DNA of 64,000 nt from contig NZ_MARB01000020.1 of NCBI RefSeq assembly GCF_001715975.1, positions 1-64,000 on the forward strand. Reading direction: 5' to 3'. Shown piece after piece: positions 7,139-16,364 of this stretch. Source of the stretch: Candidatus Thiodiazotropha endolucinida. GTDB lineage: Bacteria; Pseudomonadota; Gammaproteobacteria; Chromatiales; Chromatiaceae. Position 1 is the stretch's first letter. Each line of letters opens with the position of its first letter. The position numbers were made by a program, and so were the translations under genes. The notes under the pieces were generated by a model. The model did not search any database and was not told where the DNA came from. It saw nothing but the letters and a program-made list of their open reading frames with translations.

Positions 7139-9733
7139 CTATTGTGCCTTGAGATTGAATTCCTCTTCTGCCATTTTGCGCAGTGTCAGCTCCTTTTCCA
7201 ACCTCATCTCATCGGAAATCTTCCTGACATCATTTTTTTCAGCCACTGGCGGCGTTTTGATTGCTGTAGGATTGCTTGACGGTTGTTGCGAGGACACGGC
7301 AGCTTTTGAATCAGCTGGTGTAGTATGTGGCTCTACCCTGCTTAGTCCTGACTGAATATCCATCGAGGTCCCGCCAACAGCCGGATTGTCATTAAAAACC
7401 GTATACAGATAAACGCCACCGATTATCAGCATGATTGTGAATATTATACCGGCTATGGCGAAGGAGGAGAGATGGAAGCCATTTTTAAACAGCAGGGGTT
7501 CCGGCTCCACCCGAAATGGAGGAATGGCCGGCTTGTTTTTAACCTGTTGTTTGGTCTCTATCTGATCTTGATCCGGAAATAGATGTACACTGGAAGGTTC
7601 GCTAGTTTCCGAATAGAGGCTGCTGTCCGGCGTGGCTTTGAGTGACAGATCCGAGTTTTGCGAATCGCCGATGAAATCGGAATTAGACTGCAGCGGAGAT
7701 TTTGTTTTAGCGACAGTGCTGTCTCTACCTATGCGCTCTGCACCGGTTTTAGCCGCGCTCTGATTTTTCTGTTGTACTTCTGTTAGTTGTTGCTGCAATT
7801 GGTCAAGCTGCATATTTAGTAGATTGATGTTGTCTTTCAGGCTGTTTACCAATTGATTGGATTTATCATTCTCAACCTCGGCCTTCTCGGCGCGGCTGGT
7901 TAGCTCGGCCAGCTGATTCTGGAGATGCCTATTCTCTTCCTCGATAAATTGTTGGTTCTCATTACCGGAATTGGTTAGTGACTCTTCAATCAAGGTCGCG
8001 TTTTCAATCTCTATGGCCTGAAGTCGTTGCAGAAGGTCTCTGTTTTCACTCTCTACCGTTTCAGCTCGTTGCAGAAGGTTACCGTTATCACTCTCTACTG
8101 CTTCGGTGCGCTGCAAGATTTTTTTGTTTTCACTTTCTACCGCTTCCGTCCGTAGCAGAAGATTATTGTTTTCACTTTCTATCGTTTCTGTCCGTAGCAG
8201 AAGATTATTGTTTTCACTTTCTACCGTTTCTGTCCGTAGCAGAAGGTTTTTGTTTTCATTCTCTACTGCTTGAGCATGTTGAAGTAGGTTCGCGTTCTCA
8301 TTTTGGAGCTCTGTAAATTTGAGCTGCAGTTGTTGCTGTTGGCTTTCGACCTCAAACAACTGTCTACGCAGATTGTCAGCCTCAGCGGACTGATTTTTCC
8401 AGTGGGCAATCTCATTGATCAATTGACGATTTTCGTTCGTCAAACGCTCAATCGTCTGTTTGTGTTCGATCAATTCACTGGCTTCATCATCCTCTTCATC
8501 AAAGTCACTACCGTATTTGGCCTTGATTTCAGCAACTTGTTCAGCCGCAAGGCGATGAATCTCAGAGGCACTTCGTGTAGATGCGGATTGCGAATGCGTT
8601 GCACTACTGCTCGATTGCCGGGATTGACTGGTTAATTCAGAGGTGTCGCCTGCCAGATTGACCCGTGTCAGTGTTTCACTGCCTTTATCGACTACCTTGT
8701 TGCCACCATTCTCAGAGGCTGTTTTTAGACGACCTTCAGCTAGGGATATCAGCTCGATCAGACGTGTGCCGGGTTTGATATCAGGGGCGGAGATACCGAT
8801 GCTGGCACTGACGACCTGTTCGGATTCACCCAGATAAAATTGTTTCGATGAGAGGTCTTCGAGGATTCTTCTACCGAGATAGCGTGTTCCGATGGCGTTT
8901 GAGGCTGGGCGCAGGATGGCAAACTGACCCGTGCCGAAGTAGGCCAGGATGTCGTCAGGGTGAATGTGTTGTTTGATTATCTCGACCAGCGTGAGCAATA
9001 TGTGTTCAATTGCCGGGTCGCTGTATTGAGTCGTGATCTCATCAATTTGATCTATTTTGACAAGCGCTATGGCTAGCTCGTTCTTATTACGAATGGCGAA
9101 GGCGAGTTCACGACTGGTGGACTCCATGAAATGTTCTCTGTCAACAATACCACCAAGAAAATCAGATTGTGGTTCGATCTCATCTTGTTGGGAAACATCA
9201 GTTTCGAGGTGAGCGAGGTCCGGTTGCTGATTCCTGTTGCCCAGTGTTGTCAGAAAATTCCTGATATTTGAGGGATCGAAAGGTTTGTTGATTACCTCAT
9301 CTGCGCCTAATTGAGTCAATTCCTGGCGAATTTCCGGGCTCTCCTCGTTTCCGGTGACAACGATAAAAGGCATTGTCGCTATCTGTGGGGAGTCCGAAGT
9401 CCTGATATTGGTCAATAGGCCCCGGCCATCCAGTTTCGGCATAGAGAGATCACTGAAGACAAGAGAGATCGACGGGGTATTGCAGAGTATATCCCACGCC
9501 TCCTGACCGTTCTCTGCTTCGATGACCTGGCAGTCGTCTTTCAATATATTCTTCAGTGAAACCCTTACAACACGAGAGTCGTCAGCAATAAGCACCATCG
9601 GCTTATCGCTGGCGTGATGAGAAAAGCTTGTTAGGGCATGTTCCGCCATTCCGTCTGATTCTTCTTGCTTAAGCATGGGTAAGTTATGTCTACCTTTAGC
9701 TTCGACTAATCGGCTAAAAACTTTAGATGCCAT
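7139..9733 (-). CDS. REC / degenerate GGDEF / coiled-coil membrane-anchored protein
   Basis: 864-residue multidomain signalling protein. A receiver domain (about 45-165) has IADDS, FSDLSMP with the phospho-acceptor D95, and INKPF with K150. A diguanylate-cyclase-fold domain (about 195-350) follows, but its signature loop reads YFGTGQF (267-271 replace GGDEF), so it is probably catalytically dead and may sense c-di-GMP or act structurally. A long coiled coil comes next, including seven tandem 14-residue repeats (479-576) with the pattern ENxNLLxRxExVES. A predicted transmembrane segment lies near 750-777 (AIAGIIFTIMLIIGGVYLY), with a short charged tail. This order would leave the receiver cytosolic and put the tail outside, in a signal-anchor arrangement near the C-terminus. 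No partner kinase is adjacent. Domain calls are firm; role is unknown. Confidence 0.85.
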   Translation of the reverse strand: MASKVFSRLVEAKGRHNLPMLKQEESDGMAEHALTSFSHHASDKPMVLIADDSRVVRVSLKNILKDDCQVIEAENGQEAWDILCNTPSISLVFSDLSMPKLDGRGLLTNIRTSDSPQIATMPFIVVTGNEESPEIRQELTQLGADEVINKPFDPSNIRNFLTTLGNRNQQPDLAHLETDVSQQDEIEPQSDFLGGIVDREHFMESTSRELAFAIRNKNELAIALVKIDQIDEITTQYSDPAIEHILLTLVEIIKQHIHPDDILAYFGTGQFAILRPASNAIGTRYLGRRILEDLSSKQFYLGESEQVVSASIGISAPDIKPGTRLIELISLAEGRLKTASENGGNKVVDKGSETLTRVNLAGDTSELTSQSRQSSSSATHSQSASTRSASEIHRLAAEQVAEIKAKYGSDFDEEDDEASELIEHKQTIERLTNENRQLINEIAHWKNQSAEADNLRRQLFEVESQQQQLQLKFTELQNENANLLQHAQAVENENKNLLLRTETVESENNNLLLRTETIESENNNLLLRTEAVESENKKILQRTEAVESDNGNLLQRAETVESENRDLLQRLQAIEIENATLIEESLTNSGNENQQFIEEENRHLQNQLAELTSRAEKAEVENDKSNQLVNSLKDNINLLNMQLDQLQQQLTEVQQKNQSAAKTGAERIGRDSTVAKTKSPLQSNSDFIGDSQNSDLSLKATPDSSLYSETSEPSSVHLFPDQDQIETKQQVKNKPAIPPFRVEPEPLLFKNGFHLSSFAIAGIIFTIMLIIGGVYLYTVFNDNPAVGGTSMDIQSGLSRVEPHTTPADSKAAVSSQQPSSNPTAIKTPPVAEKNDVRKISDEMRLEKELTLRKMAEEEFNLKAQ
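8006..8299 (-). repeat. Seven 42-bp tandem repeats encoding 14-residue coiled-coil units
   Basis: Direct in-frame repeats of 42 bases inside the REC/GGDEF-like gene. Translated units share E-N-x-N-L-L near the start and E-S/E-N at the end, two heptads per unit with leucines at regular positions. The central units are almost identical at the DNA level, which suggests recent duplication or slippage and possible copy-number variation between strains. Confidence 0.9.
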
Positions 9734-10228
9734 CAGTTCGTAAAATATATTAGAAATACGCTATAAGATACTGTTAAATATGAAGAAGAATATTAATCCC
9801 ATGTCACAAAATGTGAAAAATGAGAGATATGTCACCCATGTATTCAAGGATCTGGCCAAGGTTCCAGTTTTCTGAAATCGAAACTGACAGGGTCCGCGAG
9901 CATGAGGTGGCACCAGCCGATCCCGGCGTACTGTGTGAGCTCTCTTCCTGAGGGTTTAAACAGCAGCATACTCGCAAGCGATGAAAAGATTTCGGAACGG
10001 GGTCAAATATTATAAAAGTATTAACTATTATGGGGTTATTAGAGTCTATTAATGTAATCTAAACTCAGACTGCACATACCGGAATGCATGGTTAAAGCAC
10101 TGAAAATTGTGAACCTTGACGCACTCCTATCCCTCAACTAGTTTGAACAACAAGTCGACCTGGAGATATTCTTTATCCTGCCGATACCCAGATTGATCAC
10201 CACAACCATAAAGTCAATGCAGGTATAG
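9734..10228. other. 495-base intergenic region, no supported gene
   Basis: Divergent gap between the REC/GGDEF-like gene (minus) and the HDOD gene (plus), so both promoters should lie here. The part near 9734-9800 is AT-rich. A 40-codon frame at 9829-9951 (ATG to TGA) has plausible codon use but no recognised product. The stretch near 10000-10060 is AT-rich with no clear -35/-10 pair. No tRNA or strong hairpin was found. Confidence 0.5.
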
Positions 10229-11137
10229 ATGACAAAGTCAGTCTTTTATCTTTCGGATGGTGCACCGGTAGAAGCCGAGGACGTAAAAAAGGCTCGAGAC
10301 AAGGAGCGTGAGAACAGCATCATAAAACCTTTTATGGACTCGGTTAAGGAAGACCTGGTTGCAAACAAGATTTACCTTCCTACGCTGCCCGCATTAGCCC
10401 TCGAGGCCTTGGTGGTTATCAATGATGCCGACAGTTCGGCGCATGACCTGGAAAAGGTCATTTCCCGGGACGCGGCACTCACCGCAAGACTGATTCGTTA
10501 TGCAAACAGCCCACTCTATCGGGGCTTGAATACCATAGCCTCAATAAAACCGGCAATCACTCGAATTGGCTTTCAAAGAGTAAAGAATGCTGTCTATGCC
10601 GTATCGATGAAAGAGGTTTTTCGCACCTCGGAGAAAGAGATCGAGAGACGCATGAATCAATTATGGGCACATTCGGTGAAAGTCGGCGCGCAGGCGGCGA
10701 TGCTTGCCAAGGAGCAACCCGGTCTCGATCCGGATATCGCCCTTGTCGCAGGGCTGGTCCATGATATCGGCCAAATCCCCTTATTGATCAAGGCGTGTAA
10801 TTATCCGGATATGATTGCCAATCCTGAATTTTTGAATAAGGTGTTATTGAAATTACATACACAACTGGGTGGCAGCATATTGAAATTATGGAAGTTCGAT
10901 CAACATGTCATCGATGCCGCTGCAGAGCATGAAGATCTTACACGTGATCCGGGTGACGCACCTATAGACTATGTGGATCTGGTTCAGGCTGCGAATATTC
11001 TGGCCTACGAAGGTACAGATCATCCCCTGGCGAACGTGGACCGTTCCACCATCAAGGCCTTCTCCCGTTTAGAGAAGGCTGGTAATGATGAATCACTGGA
11101 TGAAGAGACAAAAAAAGTCGAGGATGTATTCTTCTGA
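10229..11137 (+). CDS. HDOD domain signalling protein
   Basis: 302-residue protein with a single HDOD domain (about residues 45-245), a catalytically dead HD-type helical domain found in regulators of c-di-GMP signalling, motility and stress. Signature stretches are LPTLPALALEAL, VISRDAALTARLIRYANSPLY, SIKPAITRIGFQRVKNAV, and GLVHDIGQIPLL, where the HD pair survives. A weakly conserved N-terminal 40 residues is charged and may be a linker. No output domain is attached. It converges on yceF with only 18 bases between the stops. The function of this member cannot be told from sequence. Confidence 0.9.
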   Translation: MTKSVFYLSDGAPVEAEDVKKARDKERENSIIKPFMDSVKEDLVANKIYLPTLPALALEALVVINDADSSAHDLEKVISRDAALTARLIRYANSPLYRGLNTIASIKPAITRIGFQRVKNAVYAVSMKEVFRTSEKEIERRMNQLWAHSVKVGAQAAMLAKEQPGLDPDIALVAGLVHDIGQIPLLIKACNYPDMIANPEFLNKVLLKLHTQLGGSILKLWKFDQHVIDAAAEHEDLTRDPGDAPIDYVDLVQAANILAYEGTDHPLANVDRSTIKAFSRLEKAGNDESLDEETKKVEDVFF

Positions 11138-11155
11138 CGAAATTTGGAATGCGGG

Positions 11156-11764
11156 CTACTCTGCCAGCACATCAAGCCCCTCATTGCGTAACATTGCAAT
11201 AAGGCGTATCAGCGGCAGGCCGATCAGGGCATTAGGATCCTCCCCCTCCAATCGTTCGAAAAGTGAGATTCCCAGTCCTTCCGATTTGAACGAGCCGGCG
11301 CAATTATAGGGCTTCTCTTTGAGCAGATAGTTTTCAATCTCACTTTTCTGCAAGACCCGGAATATGACATGAAAGGGTTCGCAGCATAGTTGGATATGCC
11401 CGGTTTCGCTGTTCAACAGGCACAGGCCGGTTAAAAAACTGACACGCTTACCGGAGACACTGATCAATTGTTCCACCGCCTGTTGATGACCTCCCGGTTT
11501 TCCCATGATCGCCCCATCTACGACCGCCACCTGATCAGAGCCGATGACAAGCGCTCCCTTGTGATCTTTCGCAACCTCCCTTGCCTTGCTTTCTGCAAGG
11601 CGGGTTACCAGCCTCTCCGGTGGCTCATCCCGCAGTATGCCTTCGTCGATATCCGGTGACATACTGCTGAACTCGACCCCCAGTCGACTCAGTAGCTCTC
11701 GGCGAAATGGGGAACTGGAGGCAAGGATCAAAGGCTGATGTTGCAAGCTTTCGGAGTAGGGCAT
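11156..11764 (-). CDS. yceF: Maf-like nucleotide pyrophosphatase, YceF type
   Basis: Hydrolyses a non-canonical or modified nucleoside triphosphate to the monophosphate; YceF enzymes of this subgroup prefer 7-methyl-GTP. The 202-residue protein has the Maf signature ILASSSPFRRELLSRLG, VIGSDQVAVVDG with the catalytic aspartate, and the later KPYNCAGSFKSEGLG and EGEDPNALIGLPL, which place it in the YceF rather than the YhdE (dTTP/UTP) subgroup. In E. coli yceF adjoins yceD-rpmF-plsX. Here the oadGAB genes lie in between, and yceF keeps its divergent orientation. The start at 11764 fits the family. Confidence 0.9.
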   Translation of the reverse strand: MPYSESLQHQPLILASSSPFRRELLSRLGVEFSSMSPDIDEGILRDEPPERLVTRLAESKAREVAKDHKGALVIGSDQVAVVDGAIMGKPGGHQQAVEQLISVSGKRVSFLTGLCLLNSETGHIQLCCEPFHVIFRVLQKSEIENYLLKEKPYNCAGSFKSEGLGISLFERLEGEDPNALIGLPLIRLIAMLRNEGLDVLAE

Positions 11765-12065
11765 TGAGATACAACTGTAATTGACAATGTAAATTCATAG
11801 TATCAAAAAAAACGTATTCCTTAGCATCATTCTGACAGTCGGACTGTGGCGGATAATATCCGACCAGTTATATTGGTTATTAGCAAGGGTTGAAGAGTAA
11901 ATTATTAACATGTTAAATACATACCATATAAATTCTAAATAAAAAATTTATTTTTGCATGAAAAACAGTATGATAGCTATTTCTTGATGTTTCTGCCTCG
12001 CTTGACAAGAGGAGTAGAGCCAACGTAGAAAGGCGGAATCATTCGTTACAGAGTTTAGATCCACT
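11765..12065 (+). promoter_or_regulatory. Divergent yceF/oadG intergenic region with promoter and palindrome
   Basis: 301 bases that must carry promoters for both directions. On the plus strand CTGACA (11832-11837) and TAATAT (11854-11859) are 16 bases apart, a candidate -35/-10 pair for oadGAB. A perfect 12-base palindrome, TTAACATGTTAA, lies at 11905-11916 in an AT-rich stretch and could be an operator. A second, weaker pair is TTGAAG/TAAATA nearby. All are predictions from sequence alone. Confidence 0.4.
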
Positions 12066-12320
12066 ATGCCAATAACAGATTTGCTAATGTCCGGCATCAA
12101 TCTCATGGTCACCGGAATGGGGATCGTCTTTACGTTCCTTTTGATCCTGGTTTTCACTATGAAGGGGATGTCTAAGTTTGCAATGTTCGTTACTGAGCGA
12201 CACGGGACTCCTGAGAGGGTATCATCTCAGCCCGTGATTAAGGGGCAGGAAGGTATGCGGGGTGATTTGGTTGCAGTCATTGCGGCTGCCATTAACAGTT
12301 ATCGCGCTACACACAGATAG
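12066..12320 (+). CDS. oadG: Oxaloacetate decarboxylase gamma chain
   Basis: 84-residue subunit that joins OadA to the membrane subunit OadB in the sodium-pumping oxaloacetate decarboxylase. One transmembrane helix spans about residues 8-33 (INLMVTGMGIVFTFLLILVFTM). The cytosolic tail includes a short linker and ends AVIAAAINSYRATHR, the alpha-helical end that binds OadA in this family. It is first in the oadGAB operon, 72 bases before oadA. Chain order G-A-B is the standard one. Confidence 0.88.
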   Translation: MPITDLLMSGINLMVTGMGIVFTFLLILVFTMKGMSKFAMFVTERHGTPERVSSQPVIKGQEGMRGDLVAVIAAAINSYRATHR

Positions 12321-12392
12321 ATCTGTTAAAGTTCCTACGTTTTATTAAATAAGCAACTTTTTGGCTGTTTACCAATCAACGGCGGCTAGTTT

Positions 12393-14207
12393 ATGAGTGA
12401 AAAGAAACCACTTGGAATCACTGATGTCGTGCTACGCGATGCACATCAGTCCCTGTTTGCAACCAGAATGCGTATCGAAGATATGCTGCCCATCGCAGAG
12501 AAGCTTGACAACGTAGGCTTTTGGTCTTTGGAGACCTGGGGTGGCGCAACCTTCGATGCCTGTATTCGATTTCTGGGTGAAGATCCCTGGGAGCGTATCC
12601 GAACACTTAAGGCCGCTATGCCGAAAACTCCCATGCAGATGCTTTTCCGTGGACAGAATATCCTCGGTTATCGGCACTACGCTGATGATGTGGTCGATAA
12701 ATTTGTCGAGAGGGCGGCAGTCAACGGCGTCGATGTCTTCCGCATATTCGACGCCATGAATGACCTGCGCAATCTTGAGACCGCAATCAAGGCAACACTC
12801 AAGGTCGACAAGCATGCCCAGGGCACCATGTCTTATACGGTCAGTCCCGTACATAATATGGAGTATTGGGTTGACATGGGTAAACGCTTGGAAGAGATGG
12901 GTTGTGATTCGATCTGCATCAAGGATATGGCAGGCCTGTTGAATCCCTATCTCGGCTATGAACTGGTGACCCGTCTCAAGGAGGCAATATCCATACCCAT
13001 CGCCATGCAAAGCCATGCCACCACCGGTATGAGTACGGCCACCAATATCAAGTGTGCTGAAGCCGGTATCGATATGCTCGACACCTCCATCTCCTCGATG
13101 AGTATGACCTATGGGCATTCGGCTACGGAATCTGTGGTGGCGATCCTGCAGGAAAGCGATCGCGACACTGGATTGGATCTGAATCTGTTGCAGGAGATCG
13201 CTGCCTACTTTCGTGAAGTGCGCAAGAAGTACGCCAAGTTCGAAGGTTCGCTCAAGGGTGTCGATTCCCGCATCCTGGTAGCACAGGTGCCTGGCGGGAT
13301 GTTGACCAACATGGAGAATCAGCTCAAGGAGCAGGGGGCCAGCGACAAACTGGATCTGGTGCTCGAGGAGATTCCCCGAGTGCGTAAGGACCTGGGCTAT
13401 ATTCCCCTGGTGACGCCAACATCACAGATTGTCGGAACCCAGGCAGTGATCAACATCCTGATGGGCGAGCGCTACAAGAGTATCGCCAAAGAGACGGAGG
13501 GTGTGCTCAAGGGAGAGTATGGCGCCACTCCGGCGCCGGTAAACAGCGAACTACAGCTGAAGGTCCTTGACGGGGCTGAGCCTGTCACCTGCCGTCCCGC
13601 AGATCTGCTGGATGATGAGATGGACAAACTTTCCGCTGAATTTCACGGACTGGCTGAAGAACATGGTATCAGAGTTGCTGCCGATGAGGTGGATGATGTG
13701 CTCATCTACGCGCTCTTCCCGCAAGTTGGTCTGAAGTTCCTCAGGAATCGCGACAACCCGGATGCCTTCGAGCCACCACCGAGTGCCGAATCTGCAGCGC
13801 CTGCCCAAGCCCAGGCCCCGACTCCCGTTAAAGCGACTGGCACAGCAGGCGGTCCAGAGTCCTATCAGGTCGAGGTCAACGGTGTTACCTACAATGTGAA
13901 GGTCACTCCATCAGGTACTGTGAGCGAAGTAATCCAGACATCCACACCGGCGGCGGCTCAGAGTGCGGCACCGGTTGCCGCGGTCAGCCCTGGTGGGGAT
14001 GTAATCAACGCACCGTTGTCCGGTAACATCCATGCCATCAAGGTGGCGGTGGGAGATGCCATTGCTGCCGGTGATGTCGTGATGGTTCTCGAGGCCATGA
14101 AGATGGAGACGGAGGTGCGTGCCACTTCAGCAGGAACCGTTGCACAGATTTTAGTGAAAGAGGGTGAAACCGTTCAGGTTGGATCACCTCTATTGAGTCT
14201 CTCCTGA
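12393..14207 (+). CDS. oadA: Oxaloacetate decarboxylase alpha subunit
   Basis: 604-residue carboxyltransferase-biotin carrier protein. The N-terminal carboxyltransferase domain begins [19 protein letters not shown] and includes the metal- and substrate-site stretches [13 protein letters not shown] and [11 protein letters not shown]. An Ala/Pro-rich linker (about 465-485) leads to the C-terminal biotinyl domain with [10 protein letters not shown], biotinyl-lysine at about K570. It transfers the carboxyl of oxaloacetate to biotin; OadB then decarboxylates carboxybiotin and exports sodium. It stops one base before oadB starts, so translation is probably coupled. It could also serve pyruvate/oxaloacetate interconversion in reverse, which sequence cannot decide. 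Confidence 0.95.
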   Translation: MSEKKPLGITDVVLRDAHQSLFATRMRIEDMLPIAEKLDNVGFWSLETWGGATFDACIRFLGEDPWERIRTLKAAMPKTPMQMLFRGQNILGYRHYADDVVDKFVERAAVNGVDVFRIFDAMNDLRNLETAIKATLKVDKHAQGTMSYTVSPVHNMEYWVDMGKRLEEMGCDSICIKDMAGLLNPYLGYELVTRLKEAISIPIAMQSHATTGMSTATNIKCAEAGIDMLDTSISSMSMTYGHSATESVVAILQESDRDTGLDLNLLQEIAAYFREVRKKYAKFEGSLKGVDSRILVAQVPGGMLTNMENQLKEQGASDKLDLVLEEIPRVRKDLGYIPLVTPTSQIVGTQAVINILMGERYKSIAKETEGVLKGEYGATPAPVNSELQLKVLDGAEPVTCRPADLLDDEMDKLSAEFHGLAEEHGIRVAADEVDDVLIYALFPQVGLKFLRNRDNPDAFEPPPSAESAAPAQAQAPTPVKATGTAGGPESYQVEVNGVTYNVKVTPSGTVSEVIQTSTPAAAQSAAPVAAVSPGGDVINAPLSGNIHAIKVAVGDAIAAGDVVMVLEAMKMETEVRATSAGTVAQILVKEGETVQVGSPLLSLS

Positions 14208-14208
14208 T

Positions 14209-15348
14209 ATGATCGAAATAGGTATTCAGCCACTTTGGCAGTCAACCGGGTTGGCCAACATGGGGTGGGGGCAACTGCTCATGATGGGCGTCGGCTGCCT
14301 GTTAATTTACTTAGCAGTGGTCAAGAAATTCGAACCACTGTTGTTGGTGCCGATCGGATTTGGCGCCATCCTGAGCAACATCCCGCTTGCCGGCATCAGC
14401 GGCCCTGACGGTATATTGGGCTATATCTACCATGTTGGTATAGAGACAGGTGTTTTCCCCCTGCTGATTTTTATGGGGGTCGGTGCACTGACTGATTTCG
14501 GCGCACTGATTGCGATGCCCTGGACACTGTTACTGGGAGCTGCAGCCCAGTTTGGCATTTTCGTCACCCTGCTGGGTGCTTTGGCGTTGAATTTCATACC
14601 CGGTTTCGAATTCAGTCTGGCCGATGCATCCGCCATAGCGATCATTGGGGGCGCGGATGGGCCGACAGCAATCTTTCTCGCCTCGAGACTATCCCCCGAC
14701 CTGCTGGGAGCAATAGCCGTCGCGGCATATTCATACATGGCGCTGGTGCCGATCATTCAACCACCGATCATGCGTCTTCTGACCACCAATAAAGAACGCA
14801 ATGTGGAGATGCAGCAGTTACGCCACGTCACCAAGCTGGAGAAGGTTCTTTTCCCGTTTGCGGTGTTGTTCCTGTGCGCAATCTTCCTCCCTTCCGCTGC
14901 TCCCCTGATCGGTATGCTGACATTCGGTAATCTGCTCAGAGAGTGTGGGGTGGTAGAGCGATTGAGCCACGCTTCGCAGAACGAGATCATCAACGTTGTG
15001 ACCATCTTCCTGGGGCTGGCTGTTGGCTCTAAACTTTCGGCAGATAAGTTCCTTACCGTCGAGACTTTGGGTATTTTGGCACTTGGGGCCGTCGCCTTTT
15101 GCATCGGTACGGCGACCGGCGTCATCATGGGTAAGATCATGTATCGGGTAACGGGCGGAAAGGTGAACCCCCTGATTGGAGCTGCGGGTGTCTCTGCGGT
15201 ACCGATGGCGGCCCGCGTCGTCAATAAGGTCGGTCTGGAATCCAATCACCATAATTTCCTTCTGATGCATGCCATGGGGCCGAATGTGGCGGGTGTCATC
15301 GGATCGGCCGTGGCCGCCGGTATCCTGCTGGCCCTGGTCGGCCACTAG
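14209..15348 (+). CDS. oadB: Oxaloacetate decarboxylase beta subunit, sodium pump
   Basis: 379-residue polytopic membrane protein that decarboxylates carboxybiotin on OadA and couples this to sodium export. Diagnostic stretches are [31 protein letters not shown], the sodium-site [15 protein letters not shown] with its conserved aspartate, and the C-terminal [18 protein letters not shown]. At least nine hydrophobic segments are visible. Length is slightly shorter than the 430-residue enterobacterial form but all core motifs are present. It ends the oad operon; a 9-10-bp hairpin follows at 15363-15385. Confidence 0.95.
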   Translation: MIEIGIQPLWQSTGLANMGWGQLLMMGVGCLLIYLAVVKKFEPLLLVPIGFGAILSNIPLAGISGPDGILGYIYHVGIETGVFPLLIFMGVGALTDFGALIAMPWTLLLGAAAQFGIFVTLLGALALNFIPGFEFSLADASAIAIIGGADGPTAIFLASRLSPDLLGAIAVAAYSYMALVPIIQPPIMRLLTTNKERNVEMQQLRHVTKLEKVLFPFAVLFLCAIFLPSAAPLIGMLTFGNLLRECGVVERLSHASQNEIINVVTIFLGLAVGSKLSADKFLTVETLGILALGAVAFCIGTATGVIMGKIMYRVTGGKVNPLIGAAGVSAVPMAARVVNKVGLESNHHNFLLMHAMGPNVAGVIGSAVAAGILLALVGH

Positions 15349-15362
15349 CCAAGTCCCACACA

Positions 15363-15385
15363 GCCCATGTCATTTTGACATGGGC
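15363..15385 (+). terminator. Hairpin after oadB
   Basis: Perfect inverted repeat GCCCATGTCA / TGACATGGGC with a 3-base loop, 15 bases after the oadB stop. There is no T run, so it may stabilise the mRNA end or act as a weak terminator before yceD. Confidence 0.5.
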
Positions 15386-15413
15386 GCCATACTCATAATA
15401 TTATTGTCCGCTT

Positions 15414-15941
15414 ATGTCGAAGCGCTTTCCTGATCGGTTAGATCCGTGGCGTTTCGCCGATCTTGGCAAAGAGATCGGCGGAGAGCTTCCTTTGGATACC
15501 TTTTCAAGATTGAGCGCTTGCCTGCTGAACCCAGCGGGAAACGTCAGTTTCAGGCTGTCGTTTGGTCGTGACCAGGAGCGGCGGGCGATACTCAGAGGAT
15601 GGCTCAAGGCGGAATTGTCGCTGCAGTGCCAGCGGTGTCTGGAAGAGGTGAATCTTCCGATCGATACCCAACTGTCCGTAGTATTCGTCCAAGGGCTGGA
15701 TGAGGCCGAGATGCTGGCTGAAGACCTGGATCCTTGTTTGGTCGAGGATGATCAGGTGGTGTTCAGAGACCTGATCGAAGACGAAATGCTTCTGGCATTG
15801 CCGCAAGTGGCCATGCATGATCCTGGGGCTTGTGCCGCACCTGTTTTGGGAGTGGCTGGAGAAAAGCCGATAGAGAACAGTGGGCGAGAACGAAAAAACC
15901 CGTTTGCGGCTCTGGCAGAGCTGAAGCGGGACAAAGAGTAA
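15414..15941 (+). CDS. yceD: YceD family protein (DUF177)
   Basis: 175-residue YceD/DUF177 protein. It carries the pair of cysteines [10 protein letters not shown] and the acidic C-terminal stretch [15 protein letters not shown] typical of the family, ending in [14 protein letters not shown]. The family is found in nearly all bacteria directly upstream of rpmF and has been linked to 23S rRNA processing in plants and bacteria; the molecular activity is not settled. It precedes rpmF by 35 bases, presumably cotranscribed with it. Confidence 0.9.
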   Translation: MSKRFPDRLDPWRFADLGKEIGGELPLDTFSRLSACLLNPAGNVSFRLSFGRDQERRAILRGWLKAELSLQCQRCLEEVNLPIDTQLSVVFVQGLDEAEMLAEDLDPCLVEDDQVVFRDLIEDEMLLALPQVAMHDPGACAAPVLGVAGEKPIENSGRERKNPFAALAELKRDKE

Positions 15942-15976
15942 ATTGGTTAACAGAAAGAATATTCGGGAGATCAGCC

Positions 15977-16156
15977 ATGGCTGTTCAGCAAAATAGAAAG
16001 ACTCCTTCAAAGCGCGGTATGCGCCGCGCTCATGATTCGCTGAAAGGTGAAACGCTCTCAATCGATTCCACTTCGGGTGAAACCCATCTTCGTCATCATG
16101 TATCAGCGGATGGCTTTTATAAAGGCCGTAAGGTAGTCAACTCAAAGGGCGAGTGA
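15977..16156 (+). CDS. rpmF: Ribosomal protein L32
   Basis: 59-residue bL32, beginning [20 protein letters not shown] and ending [10 protein letters not shown]. It is a structural protein of the large ribosomal subunit. It is of the zinc-free type, with no CxxC pairs in the second half, as in enterobacteria. The ATG at 15977 is inside a longer open frame beginning at 15830 but is clearly the right start: the L32 N-terminus is unmistakable and GGGAGATC lies upstream. It sits between yceD and plsX as in E. coli, followed by a terminator-like hairpin. Confidence 0.97.
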   Translation: MAVQQNRKTPSKRGMRRAHDSLKGETLSIDSTSGETHLRHHVSADGFYKGRKVVNSKGE

Positions 16157-16185
16157 TCCCCCGATTCCCACTATTCATGATTAGA

Positions 16186-16220
16186 AACCCATCAAGGGTG
16201 ATCCCTTGTTGGGTTCTTTA
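16186..16220 (+). terminator. Terminator-like hairpin between rpmF and plsX
   Basis: AACCCA-T-CAAGGG (16186-16198) pairs with CCCTTG-T-TGGGTT (16203-16215), a 13-position stem with one mismatch and a 4-base loop. A short, T-rich tail CTTTAATT follows. It may separate ribosomal-protein expression from the lipid genes, or act as an attenuator. Confidence 0.65.
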
Positions 16221-16364
16221 ATTGATAGACAGAATCTTCGATTGGCATGTCTCTCGTAATTGGAGTATTCCGGTTGCATCTGTTGATACAAATCGATTCT
16301 GTATAAAACTTGAAAAATGACAAACGGTCCGACGGGTTTCAGTGGATGGGTGAATCGTTAGCAC

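Noticed and set aside
8006-8299. Possible CRISPR array because of 42-bp direct repeats
   Set aside because: Repeats are contiguous, without spacers, in frame, and encode a coiled coil in a long gene.
9829-9951. 40-codon ORF in the gap before the HDOD gene
   Set aside because: Plausible codon use, but no recognised product, no strong ribosome binding site and no other support.
12432-13118. 228-codon minus-strand ORF inside oadA
   Set aside because: Opposite strand of a clear carboxyltransferase domain; the sequence shows no family motif.
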